This document shows positions 52,179 to 61,197 of a stretch of DNA of 64,000 nt, piece after piece (the stretch's first letter is position 1; each line of letters begins with the position of its first letter). The stretch lies in the NCBI GenBank assembly GCA_003209755.1, contig QCPD01000001.1, forward strand, positions 62,001 through 126,000. Reading direction: 5' to 3'. The stretch comes from Prochlorococcus sp. AG-436-C14. Lineage in GTDB: Bacteria > Cyanobacteriota > Cyanobacteriia > PCC-6307 > Cyanobiaceae. Below the pieces are notes generated by a model. That model was not told the origin of the DNA. It saw only the letters and a program-made list of their open reading frames with translations, and did not search any database. The translations under genes and the position numbers were made by a program.

Positions 52179-52246
52179 AGAAAGTCTTAAGCATGAAATA
52201 TTCAAGACATGATATAGCTAGGTATTAGGTAGTCGAAAAAACTTAC

Positions 52247-52441
52247 ATGACTGTCTCAAGATTAAAGAGATTTGTATTTATAGATACCAAGCCAAATGTA
52301 AGCAAAAAACAAGTTTTTATATTTGGATCAATAATTGCGAGTGGTTGCTTGAGTGGGGCATTTTTAATCGCTTTATATATTGAATATCTCCATAATCCTT
52401 CTTTTCACAGCCTTGTTCAATCAAGAGGAATATTCCTTTGA
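52247..52441 (+). CDS. small single-TM protein
   Basis: 64-aa ORF, central TM; C-terminal LHNPSFHSLV resembles YNPSFQDFV of the 7990..8265 product. Confidence 0.6.
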   Translation: MTVSRLKRFVFIDTKPNVSKKQVFIFGSIIASGCLSGAFLIALYIEYLHNPSFHSLVQSRGIFL

Positions 52442-52583
52442 ATTTTGAGAACATTGATATTTTAGATATTCTTTATTAAAGGTTTCTAACCAGAGAATTC
52501 ATTCTCAAAAACCACTTAAGTAAACCAATAATTGCTAAACATCAATTTAAAGGTTCTTCAATTTTTCAAGTAACTTCTATCGT

Positions 52584-52730
52584 TTATACAAAACCAGGGA
52601 TGATTTGACCAGTTGTTGCATATGCTCCAACTAGAGCTATACAGCCAAATAAGGCTGCATAGCCATTAAGCCTTTCTGCGGTTACCTTCTCAGGATCAAT
52701 GTTTCTTGTATTTTTGTTTTGAGTAGACAT
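52584..52730 (-). CDS. hli: high-light-inducible protein (48 aa), below track cutoff
   Basis: MSTQNKNTRNIDPEKVTAERLNGYAAIFGCIALVGAYATTGQIIPGFV; Hli motif AERLNGYAA...TTGQIIPG. Confidence 0.92.
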   Translation of the reverse strand: MSTQNKNTRNIDPEKVTAERLNGYAALFGCIALVGAYATTGQIIPGFV

Positions 52731-52849
52731 TAGACAACACCAGGGATAAGTTGACCAGTTGTTAGGTAGATACCTGTTAGAAGAACGAATGCCATCATTG
52801 CTGGCCTTCCGATACTTCTTTCTAAAATTGTCTTGTTAGAAGGTTGCAT
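52730..52849 (-). CDS. hli: high-light-inducible protein (39 aa), below track cutoff
   Basis: MQPSNKTILERSIGRPAMMAFVLLTGIYLTTGQLIPGVV; stop overlaps next start (TAATG). Confidence 0.88.
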   Translation of the reverse strand: MQPSNKTILERSIGRPAMMAFVLLTGIYLTTGQLIPGVV

Positions 52850-52859
52850 AATAAAAAAT

Positions 52860-52967
52860 TTAGAAGATGCCAGGGATTATTTGTCCTGTTGTTGCATATG
52901 CCCCAAAGGCTGCAACGAAGCCAAGCATTGCCGCCCAACCGTTAAACTTTTCTGCTTCAGGTGTCAT
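52860..52967 (-). CDS. hli: high-light-inducible protein (35 aa), below track cutoff
   Basis: MTPEAEKFNGWAAMLGFVAAFGAYATTGQIIPGIF. Confidence 0.92.
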   Translation of the reverse strand: MTPEAEKFNGWAAMLGFVAAFGAYATTGQIIPGIF

Positions 52968-52984
52968 TTGTAATTGAATGTATT

Positions 52985-53002
52985 TATGTAAAGGAATGTA
53001 AC
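52985..53002 (-). promoter_or_regulatory. HLR1-like element (RpaB-type direct repeat) upstream of hli trio
   Basis: Minus strand GTTACATT-CC-TTTACATA matches (G/T)TTACA(T/A)(T/A)-N2-(G/T)TTACA(T/A)(T/A). Confidence 0.7.
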
Positions 53003-53161
53003 AGAGTCGTACCTGCTGCTGATGGTGGGCAACCGAACATACTAGTAAAAATGATCAAACACATTAGAAAAATCTATATAAAATCGAAACTTTAATCAAT
53101 ACCTTTTCTTTGAAGCACTTGTTAAATTCCTATGATTAGAAAAATCAAATGAGAAAAAAGT

Positions 53162-53422
53162 TTGTACGATCCTTCGATTGGACAAGAATCTCTCACTACA
53201 GTTGATGTTGTAGGCGTACTTGTCGGACATGTCCTGTTTGGCGTTGCCGCCACACTATTAATTGATTGGAGTTGGATTCCTTTAAGTCCTCAGCAAAAAG
53301 AGAGTGGCCGATCACTAAAAGAAATCAAAAGAAGCTGGGGTTGGGATGAAAAAACTGATAACAAGGATGAGTCTCTAAGCTCAGAAAATAGAAAATCCTC
53401 AATTAAAGAAAATAACGAATAA
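53162..53422 (+). CDS. small conserved-type membrane protein
   Basis: 86-aa ORF, one TM (VGVLVGHVLFGVAATLLIDW), charged tail; TTG start. Confidence 0.65.
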   Translation: MYDPSIGQESLTTVDVVGVLVGHVLFGVAATLLIDWSWIPLSPQQKESGRSLKEIKRSWGWDEKTDNKDESLSSENRKSSIKENNE

Positions 53423-53725
53423 TCTTTTAATCGCTAATAAGGTCAAATGATTTGCAGTTATGTGTATCATATAATCTGACAATTTTTGAAAGCTATATTA
53501 AAAATATAGAGCAAGAGTTTTTCAACTAAGGGGATGCTTTTGCGTGATAGCCATTTCTTGCATGGTCTTGGCTATCAAAAATAATAACCTTAAATAAAAT
53601 GCAATTAAACATTATTTCTTGGAAATTAATTTATCTGGGTTTACTCCTCATAACAATCGCTATAGATAACTATAAATAATTTTGTTTCGTAAATATATTT
53701 TTAATTAGTTTATTAAAATCTTTAA

Positions 53726-54421
53726 TTGACTAAAATAAGTCATAAAAATAGTTTTATGCAAACCAAGGAAATGACAGGAAAAGATTGTACGCAATTATTT
53801 AAGTCTGCCTATGAAAATCGCTACACGTGGGAATCAGATTTTTCAGGTTATCAAGGTAGATGTTCTTGGACAGATGGCGAAAGAGAAATAAAAGGAAGCT
53901 TTTGCTTAGGACAAGATTTAAAAGCCACTGTTAACGAAATAGATGACGAAGAAATACACAAAGCCATTTCTTCACAACTTTGGGAAGTTGCGATTCATCG
54001 AGTCAAAAGATCATTTGATCAAACTCATGGTAAAAATACCTTTACTTTTGGAGATACAAATGAAATTGGCTCAGAAGTTATAGTTGGAGGGAAAAATGAA
54101 GGTGACAAATATAGGGTCAAAAACGATGTTGTAACTATGGTTTATAGGCATATTCATGGAAATCTAATAATCATCCTCACTAAGGATGTAACTCATACTG
54201 GTAATGGCTACCTAAGCAAGAGTTATTCCAGTCAATATCTTGATCCCATTTCAAAAAAAGATTTAAAGGGAAAAAGCTTTTACGAAGATGCTTTTATACC
54301 TTTATTCAAAGGTGGGCCTTGGGTTTTATCTTCTAGATCCATACATCAAGAATCCTCAGAAGGTTCAATAATAAATAAACAAGTGTTTTCTTTTTCGGAG
54401 TTAAAAAGTCTTGATTCTTAG
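53726..54421 (+). CDS. DUF3386-like protein
   Basis: LFKSAYENRYTWESDFSGYQGRCSW...VYRHIHGNLIIILTKDVTHTGNGYLSKSYSSQYLDP. Confidence 0.65.
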   Translation: MTKISHKNSFMQTKEMTGKDCTQLFKSAYENRYTWESDFSGYQGRCSWTDGEREIKGSFCLGQDLKATVNEIDDEEIHKAISSQLWEVAIHRVKRSFDQTHGKNTFTFGDTNEIGSEVIVGGKNEGDKYRVKNDVVTMVYRHIHGNLIIILTKDVTHTGNGYLSKSYSSQYLDPISKKDLKGKSFYEDAFIPLFKGGPWVLSSRSIHQESSEGSIINKQVFSFSELKSLDS

Positions 54422-54514
54422 CAAGCTTAAAAGTACTTGTAACCACAATAAAGTAATAATTCACGCAAGAATATCCTCAAAGAGCATGAATAATGCTTCT
54501 AAAAAACATTAATG

Positions 54515-54619
54515 TTATTGTTTAGCTGCTTTTTTAAGTGTTTTTGAAGTTGTATTATTTATTTTAGAAAGATCAGCCTTACTTGGATTAGGAATACTGA
54601 ACTGAGTTAGTAATTTCAT
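54515..54619 (-). CDS. possible 34-aa small basic protein
   Basis: MKLLTQFSIPNPSKADLSKINNTTSKTLKKAAKQ. Confidence 0.4.
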   Translation of the reverse strand: MKLLTQFSIPNPSKADLSKINNTTSKTLKKAAKQ

Positions 54620-54662
54620 GAAAACCATGAGAAATTAAAAAATATTCAAAACTTATAAATAA

Positions 54663-54752
54663 CTAATCATTTTCAACTTGAAACTCTTTCAATGAGTCTC
54701 CGTAATAACTCATAGCCAATTGAAGCAAAACCCAGTTCACAGCTCTTGTCAT
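54663..54752 (-). CDS. possible 29-aa small protein
   Basis: MTRAVNWVLLQLAMSYYGDSLKEFQVEND. Confidence 0.35.
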   Translation of the reverse strand: MTRAVNWVLLQLAMSYYGDSLKEFQVEND

Positions 54753-54969
54753 TGTGACCTCGAAATGAATTCAACTTAAAGATGGCTTATATTTCAAAGC
54801 TTTGCCATGAGTAATTATTATTTTTAAAGGATTTAAAAAATCCTTTAAAAATCAAGAGTCCAATTAGTCCTCAATCTTGGTTCTAAGAACAAGTAACGAT
54901 AAGTAATTATTCATAGCATTTGTGTGTTTTAAATATAAAATTTCTCATAAAGCAATGGAAAGGTATTGC

Positions 54970-55164
54970 ATGGTTTTTCTATCGAATCCTCAGGTGTGGC
55001 AATTACCTGGCACCTGGTCTGAGCAACCTATTGATGGCCCTTACTTAGGGATGACCTCAAGTCAATTAAGTTGGTTGGCTGCATCGATTTTGGTAACTTT
55101 TTTTATAGCTTTTAGTGTTTACATCCTTGAGACGAGCAACTCAAAGCGTAAAAGAAGGTCTTAG
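54970..55164 (+). CDS. small single-TM protein
   Basis: MVFLSNPQVWQLPGTWSEQPIDGPYLGMTSSQLSWLAASILVTFFIAFSVYILETSNSKRKRRS; in-frame ATG inside track ORF 54922..55164. Confidence 0.65.
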   Translation: MVFLSNPQVWQLPGTWSEQPIDGPYLGMTSSQLSWLAASILVTFFIAFSVYILETSNSKRKRRS

Positions 55165-55192
55165 AATTGACTCACTGAGTAAGTAATATTTA

Positions 55193-55516
55193 ATGACTTA
55201 TTTTATTTTATATTTTTTTGGCATAGCTTTAATTTGGTGGATTAATCGTGTTGGATGGACTGAAGCTCTAAAGACCACTCTAAGTGTTTTAATTCCTTCT
55301 TTCTTAATTATTCTTTTTAATATCAAAGCAGGACGACTTATATTCAAAAACCCTACGGTTGGCATAATAAGTGTTCTTCCCACCGCCATTTTTATTTATC
55401 GTGGATCAAAGCCTCTCGTATTTGGTATTAATAGTTGGATAGATAGAAAAAGAAACGAATTTGTTGATTCAAAAGAAGTTGTTGATGCCGAAGTGGTTTC
55501 TAAAGAGGAAGCATAA
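55193..55516 (+). CDS. hypothetical membrane protein
   Basis: 107-aa ORF with TM segments. Confidence 0.65.
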   Translation: MTYFILYFFGIALIWWINRVGWTEALKTTLSVLIPSFLIILFNIKAGRLIFKNPTVGIISVLPTAIFIYRGSKPLVFGINSWIDRKRNEFVDSKEVVDAEVVSKEEA

Positions 55517-55721
55517 TTTTTCAATTTAACCCAGTAGTCATAGAGAGAGATTTGAAGATCCGAAAACTCTCAATATATTTATATATATCTCTTTTGCCCT
55601 CAAGAAAATTGGATTAGATTTTGAATTTCGAAAAAATTTGGAGTTTCTTTATTCTTTTATTAGTTATATTTGTTGATCGCGTTGGATAAATGGCAATAAT
55701 AAAGTTATTAACAATTCAACC

Positions 55722-55874
55722 ATGACTGATAACGAGCCAAAGTGGGATTACACCACTAAAGAAGGAAATTTTGCTGCAGGAGCAGCGGTTGTTGGAGGAA
55801 ATTTACTAGTTCTTATTATTTACATTCTCTATAGAACGGTTCCTTCTGTTCACCATTTCATTATCGGGAGATAG
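55722..55874 (+). CDS. small single-TM protein (50 aa), below track cutoff
   Basis: MTDNEPKWDYTTKEGNFAAGAAVVGGNLLVLIIYILYRTVPSVHHFIIGR. Confidence 0.6.
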   Translation: MTDNEPKWDYTTKEGNFAAGAAVVGGNLLVLIIYILYRTVPSVHHFIIGR

Positions 55875-55922
55875 CTCAAAATTTATCTGGAGAAAGACTT
55901 TAATTATTGGCGAACACAATTC

Positions 55923-56135
55923 TCAGTATCTGCGATTAGTTGTTGATTGAGACCAGATGAAAGCCAATAAAAAAGCCATTCCAATTAAAGGGAGAAGGGT
56001 TTTGATCAACCCAACTAAAATCAACACTCCTATCCCCGCAGAGCTATAAATTGCCCATTTCGGGACATGTCTACCTGCTCGTCTACCTTTATTACTTGAA
56101 GGGGGAATTACTTCTGGATCAATAGCCATTTTCAA
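55923..56135 (-). CDS. small membrane protein
   Basis: 70-aa ORF with one or two TM segments. Confidence 0.65.
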   Translation of the reverse strand: MKMAIDPEVIPPSSNKGRRAGRHVPKWAIYSSAGIGVLILVGLIKTLLPLIGMAFLLAFIWSQSTTNRRY

Positions 56136-56259
56136 CTGAAAGAGAACCTATCTTTTAACAGAATAAATTCATTCAAAAGGAAAACAAGCACCTAATGGAT
56201 ACTGTAATCATGAGATTGTGTCGCCAGCCATATCCCTATATCAAAGGATATTGAGGCAT

Positions 56260-56446
56260 CTATATATTTTTAGTGTCTTCAAATAATCCCAAAAAAGTCC
56301 ATTCTATTAATGAAATCAGTCCAATTACCAAAGAAATAATAGCAAAAATAAATTTCCCTAAGAAAAGAACTGCAATAGCTGTTGTTATTAAAATTAAAGA
56401 AAAAATCAAATAGATATTGGGAGGGATTTTTTTTTAGAAACTGCAT
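56260..56446 (-). pseudogene. small membrane-protein ORF interrupted at an A9 tract (frameshifted or slippage-dependent)
   Basis: One-base deletion in A9 gives MQFLKKIPPNIYLIFSLILITTAIAVLFLGKFIFAIISLVIGLISLIEWTFLGLFEDTKNI; a TTG start inside is the alternative. Confidence 0.45.
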
Positions 56447-56471
56447 AATTTATCAATTGAAAACATCTTTA

Positions 56472-56639
56472 TCAAAAAGGAAACTCAGATTTTATCCATA
56501 AGGTAGAAATAACTTTCATAAGTAACCACATAACTAAAGCGCCCTCAAGAAACCCAAACCAATAAAGGGCATAGTTAGATATCCCCATTTCTTTTTGAGC
56601 ACGTTCAACAAATGATTTATGCCATTTAATCAACTTCAC
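56472..56639 (-). CDS. small single-TM protein (55 aa), below track cutoff
   Basis: GTG start, MKLIKWHKSFVERAQKEMGISNYALYWFGFLEGALVMWLLMKVISTLWIKSEFPF. Confidence 0.6.
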   Translation of the reverse strand: MKLIKWHKSFVERAQKEMGISNYALYWFGFLEGALVMWLLMKVISTLWIKSEFPF

Positions 56640-57220
56640 AATTCATCTGTGTACTAAAATTATTATAGTTAAAAGCTTAACATAACAAATTTTTTAGAAT
56701 AATAGAATTTCTTTCCTGTAAGAGATTTTCTATGACGAAGCTCAAAGGCTAAAGACCTAACGACGAAACAATCTTATTCATATTATATTAATAACTACGA
56801 AAATGAGTCATTTGAAATTTATGTAAAGAGAACTACTGTAATTCATCAATCTTTAATAGGCATAAAAATAAAATAATCATATTCTCAAATATCGATAGAT
56901 TGCAATCCATGAAATTATTAGAGGCAATAAATTATATTGAATAATTTAACCCTCTATAAGTGAGCTTTGTTTGAGACTTTAAAGCAGAATTACAATACAC
57001 AAATGATCTTCCATTGAAATACATATTGACCATGGTTCAGGCTCCTTAAAAGCGCTCAAGTCCCCGTCCTATGGCTTGAGTCGAACTGCGGTCTACATAG
57101 GCAGATTGGACGATTGGGTAGAAAGAACTACATCTTCTTTGTAGTATTGATACTCAAAAATGTCAATTGTGAAGATTTGGCCTCAATCTGTTTTTCTACG
57201 TCACAAGAAAAATTAAGTTG

Positions 57221-59146
57221 TTATTTGGCTGACTCAGACAACTCACTTAGCTCAATCCATCTCTCCTCATGCTCTTGAATAGCTTCAATAAGCTCTGCTA
57301 ATTGATGACTGATTTCATTAATGTCTACATCACTATCAGTTATTTTTTTTTCTAAATATATTTTCTCTTGTTCTAACATAGGTAGTTTCTGATCTAATTC
57401 TTTTAATTCTCTAGCTTCATTAAAACTCAATTTTCTCATATTATTTTGAGGATTTAATTTTATTTCTGATCCACGTTTGTTTTGTGAATCATTAACTATC
57501 TTATCTCGTTCTTTTGTTTCATTATTTCGCTCCTCTAATATTTTTTGTTCCAGAAATCGAGAGTAATTACCTTCATATCTTCGTAAGTGACCATTTTCAA
57601 AATTAAAAATTCGATCAATAGTTCGATCAAGAAAATATCTATCATGCGATACGACTACGACACAACCTTTGAAGTCCTCAAGGAAATCCTCTAGTACGCT
57701 TAGTGTTTGTATATCTAAATCATTTGTAGGCTCATCAAGCAACAATACATTGGGAGCTTGTATGAGCATTTTACAGAGAGCAAGTCTTCTTTTTTCTCCT
57801 CCTGAAAGCTTAAGTAGAGGACTATGTTGCTGACTGGGTGGAAACAGGAATTTTTCTAAGAGTTGTGATGCGGTAATTTGTTTTCCTCCATGATCAATTC
57901 GTAATGCAGCTTCCTCCACAAATTCGATAACTTTGCGCTTTTGGCCACTCCCTTGATTTAAATCATTTGTATGTTGATCGAGATAGCCAATATGAACGGT
58001 TTCTCCAAGCTTTATTTTTCCACTAGTAGGCAATCTTTTACCTACAATTAGATCTAAAAGAGTCGACTTACCACTTCCATTTGGACCAATAATACCTACT
58101 CGATCTTCTGGACTAAAGCTATAAGTAAAATCATGCAAAAGATCCACATTATTCTCTTTGTCATTTAAAGAGAGGCCTACACCTTCAGCTTCAATTGCGA
58201 TTTTTCCAATTCTTCTACTCAATGAATTCATTTCTAATTTAGCTTTGACATGATTTTTAGGTTTCGCTTGCATTTCAGCAATCCTTTGGATGCGTGCTTT
58301 TTGTTTTGTGCTTCTTGCTTTAGGACCTTGTCTTAACCAAGCTAATTCCTTTCTTAAAACACCCTGAAATTTTTTCTTTGTAGATGCCTCTGATTGTTCT
58401 TGTTCAACTTTTTGTTGAAGAAATTGACGATAATTTCCTGAATACTTGCGAGCTTCTCCATTATTGATTTCGACCATCCTAGTAGTAATGCGGTCAAGAA
58501 AATATCTATCATGAGTTATCAAGACAAGAGCACCCTCATAATGGTCTAACCAATTTTGAAGCCATTCTACTGCAGATGCATCTAGGTGATTGGTGGGTTC
58601 ATCAAGAAGTAAGACGTCAGGTTTAGAGACAAGTGCAGCCGCAAGTCCCACTCTTTTGCGGTAACCACCAGAAAGCTCTTTTACAGGCTTTTCTAAATCT
58701 TTTATACCTAGTCTTCTAAGAACATCTTGACATTGCTGTTCTAAATTCCATGCCCCCGCTGCATCCATAAGTTCACTAGCCTGACCTAGCTTTTTCAAAA
58801 GGCCTTCATCTTCTGGGTTTCGAGCGATTTTTCTACTTAGATTACTGAAATTAAGTAATAATTTTCTTTTTTCGCCACACCCTTCAAGAACTTCTTCCAA
58901 AATACTTTTCTCACTGTCGTACTTTGTTTCTTGCCCTACTAAAGATATCCGCAAAGATGATAAACATCTCCTTTCTCCATCCATCAAAGGTTCAATTCCT
59001 GCAAGTACTCTCAAAAGTGTTGACTTACCAGATCCATTTGGACCAATCAAGCCAAGTCTCTCCTTTTTATTTATATGAAGATCTAAATTTTTAAAAAGAT
59101 TTTTTATTCCAAAGTCTGTTGAAGCATTAACAAGACTAATCAACAC
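57221..59146 (-). CDS. ABC-F family ATPase (Uup-like)
   Basis: Two Walker A GPNGSGKST, LSGGYRKRVGLAAALVSKPDVLLLDEPTNHLD, LSGGEKRRLALCKML; coiled-coil C-terminus. Confidence 0.93.
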   Translation of the reverse strand: MLISLVNASTDFGIKNLFKNLDLHINKKERLGLIGPNGSGKSTLLRVLAGIEPLMDGERRCLSSLRISLVGQETKYDSEKSILEEVLEGCGEKRKLLLNFSNLSRKIARNPEDEGLLKKLGQASELMDAAGAWNLEQQCQDVLRRLGIKDLEKPVKELSGGYRKRVGLAAALVSKPDVLLLDEPTNHLDASAVEWLQNWLDHYEGALVLITHDRYFLDRITTRMVEINNGEARKYSGNYRQFLQQKVEQEQSEASTKKKFQGVLRKELAWLRQGPKARSTKQKARIQRIAEMQAKPKNHVKAKLEMNSLSRRIGKIAIEAEGVGLSLNDKENNVDLLHDFTYSFSPEDRVGIIGPNGSGKSTLLDLIVGKRLPTSGKIKLGETVHIGYLDQHTNDLNQGSGQKRKVIEFVEEAALRIDHGGKQITASQLLEKFLFPPSQQHSPLLKLSGGEKRRLALCKMLIQAPNVLLLDEPTNDLDIQTLSVLEDFLEDFKGCVVVVSHDRYFLDRTIDRIFNFENGHLRRYEGNYSRFLEQKILEERNNETKERDKIVNDSQNKRGSEIKLNPQNNMRKLSFNEARELKELDQKLPMLEQEKIYLEKKITDSDVDINEISHQLAELIEAIQEHEERWIELSELSESAK

Positions 59147-59317
59147 AGCTTACGTCCTCACATCTATAACTAAAGCTACCTCATAAATAATACCCCCCTT
59201 AGTCCTCTAGATCGTCTTAAACTTTTGAACATGCAATTTATTAAAGGGCTCTACCGAACGTTTATTTAACTAAGAAATATCGAATTACTGCAAGAGCAGT
59301 AAGCATAATCAAGAAAC

Positions 59318-59527
59318 TTAGCGAAAGAAATTACAGTACTGCTCTACTCTTGAGCTGACCCTACCAGAATCTTTTAAGCCTAATAAGCTTGCGGCATCAA
59401 CACTGCTAATTTCGACTGCATAATATCGTCCACAAATATTCTTGGTTTCATAAATTCGATCATCAGAATTAACTGCTATCGGAGATATAAGAGATAGAGA
59501 TAGAGCCATGAGAAAGATACGGTTCAT
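59318..59527 (-). CDS. small putatively secreted protein
   Basis: MNRIFLMALSLSLISPIAVNSDDRIYETKNICGRYYAVEISSVDAASLLGLKDSGRVSSRVEQYCNFFR; in-frame start inside track ORF. Confidence 0.55.
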   Translation of the reverse strand: MNRIFLMALSLSLISPIAVNSDDRIYETKNICGRYYAVEISSVDAASLLGLKDSGRVSSRVEQYCNFFR

Positions 59528-59608
59528 TATTTTATTTATGAAATAAAAAACTTTAAAGACTTTTATGAGTAAGATCTTACATAATGTTTTATACATATAA
59601 GAATAAGA

Positions 59609-59971
59609 ATGAATTTTTTAGAGAGAGTTCTTTCAAATTACTTTCTGGCATGGAGTCAGATTTTTAATTACAAAGATAAAACAAGTAGAATACCTTTTTG
59701 GCATTTTTTTATCCTGGATGGATTAATAGGAGCTGTGATCTCAATACTATCTAATAACACCCTTGCTAATGATCCCAATGATTTTTATACCATCACTGAG
59801 GGGTATGACTGGAGTTATTTATATAGCATTCCATCTTTTTTAGTTTTTATAGCTTTATTAATCAGAAGACTGAGAGATATAGGTAAGGAAAACTTAGTTT
59901 TATGGGCATTTTGTGCATTTATTCCTTTCTACAATCTTTATATATTTGCCCAGCCTTCCTCTGAGAAATAA
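59609..59971 (+). CDS. DUF805-family membrane protein
   Basis: FNYKDKTSRIPFWHFFILDGLIG...LIRRLRDIGKENLVLWAFCAFIPFYNLYIF. Confidence 0.78.
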   Translation: MNFLERVLSNYFLAWSQIFNYKDKTSRIPFWHFFILDGLIGAVISILSNNTLANDPNDFYTITEGYDWSYLYSIPSFLVFIALLIRRLRDIGKENLVLWAFCAFIPFYNLYIFAQPSSEK

Positions 59972-60015
59972 ATAAATATTTTAAGACTGTAAATATTATT
60001 TAATTTTTAAAATAC

Positions 60016-60312
60016 TCATTTCCTACCCTTAAAAGTTCGAGGATAAGGAATATTAAGAGCATTAAACTTTTTCAATTTTTTACTACGCCTATAATGCTTA
60101 TAAAACAAGTTGAAAAGTGTCGACACACCTAACCAAGATAGAATACAGCTTATAAATATCCTGGCACCTTTAGTCGAAGCAAGCCAATAGATAATAGGAT
60201 CAACTAGAAGATTAATACTAATTATAAAACCAATAAACAAAGAGAAAGAAAGACAAGCTATTACTAATAAAGCCCTGATTATTTTATTTGTGTTGAAATT
60301 TTTCATACCCAA
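60016..60312 (-). CDS. hypothetical membrane protein
   Basis: 98-aa ORF with two TM segments and basic tail. Confidence 0.55.
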   Translation of the reverse strand: MGMKNFNTNKIIRALLVIACLSFSLFIGFIISINLLVDPIIYWLASTKGARIFISCILSWLGVSTLFNLFYKHYRRSKKLKKFNALNIPYPRTFKGRK

Positions 60313-60656
60313 ATGCTTGAAATCCTACTTGGAATCCATACTTTTTCCATTCTCAAGCAAAATAGATAGTAAAGGAATTTTAATGTAATAAAAGTTGATT
60401 CACCTTTAATGTTGAATATATACAATTCACAGATCAGAAATATAGAAAAGTCAAAATACAGATGATTAAGAGTTGAATTAATTAAAGTTATATTAACTAC
60501 TTTTAATAGATATATATTAAACAACGGTTAGAGGCAAAATAGTAATCAGAAAAGAGGTTTACGTAATTCATCTAAATATTAAAGTTACTTATGAACAATT
60601 CTTGTAAGATTACACATTGATCTCAGAAAGTAATTTAGATTAGCTACTTTTAGCCA

Positions 60657-60860
60657 ATGGCATTGCATCAATCTGTCAAGGAAACGATGTCGGACCTTAT
60701 ATGTCATACGCTTATAAGAACAAACAATATCAATACTGTAGATAAGTTAGCTATTTGTCAAGAATACAGAGAATGGATTAAATACATAAAGAATAAAGAC
60801 CTTATTCCACAAAAAATACTCTTTATTAATACATCTACTTTTAGGGAACATATTCAATAA
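60657..60860 (+). CDS. hypothetical small protein
   Basis: 67-aa ORF, coding-like. Confidence 0.45.
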   Translation: MALHQSVKETMSDLICHTLIRTNNINTVDKLAICQEYREWIKYIKNKDLIPQKILFINTSTFREHIQ

Positions 60861-61197
60861 TAAGAATTCCTCTTATTTATATTGAGAAAAGTTCCTAAAC
60901 TTTTTTAGATCCAATGTCTACACACAAATCATTTGATAGGGATGAAATCAACCATGAGATAATGAAGAGTGAATCTAATACAGATTCACTCACAGGGATT
61001 GATTTCGTTGATTTCAGCTTATTCATTTATAAATAAAGATAAATGTTCTATCTTTAGCAATAGATTTCAAATCACAAAAATACGCTTAGAAGTTTCAGCA
61101 GACTTTGTTTTTGGGATCACAACTTTCAATGAAGAAAAAGTAAAAGATTTTCTTTAATTGCCTAGAAAATAGAAAAATCTGGCGAAAATCAAATCGA

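Noticed and set aside
60303-60524. 73-aa minus-strand ORF upstream of 60016..60312
   Set aside because: AT-driven Ile/Phe/Leu composition, no support beyond open frame.
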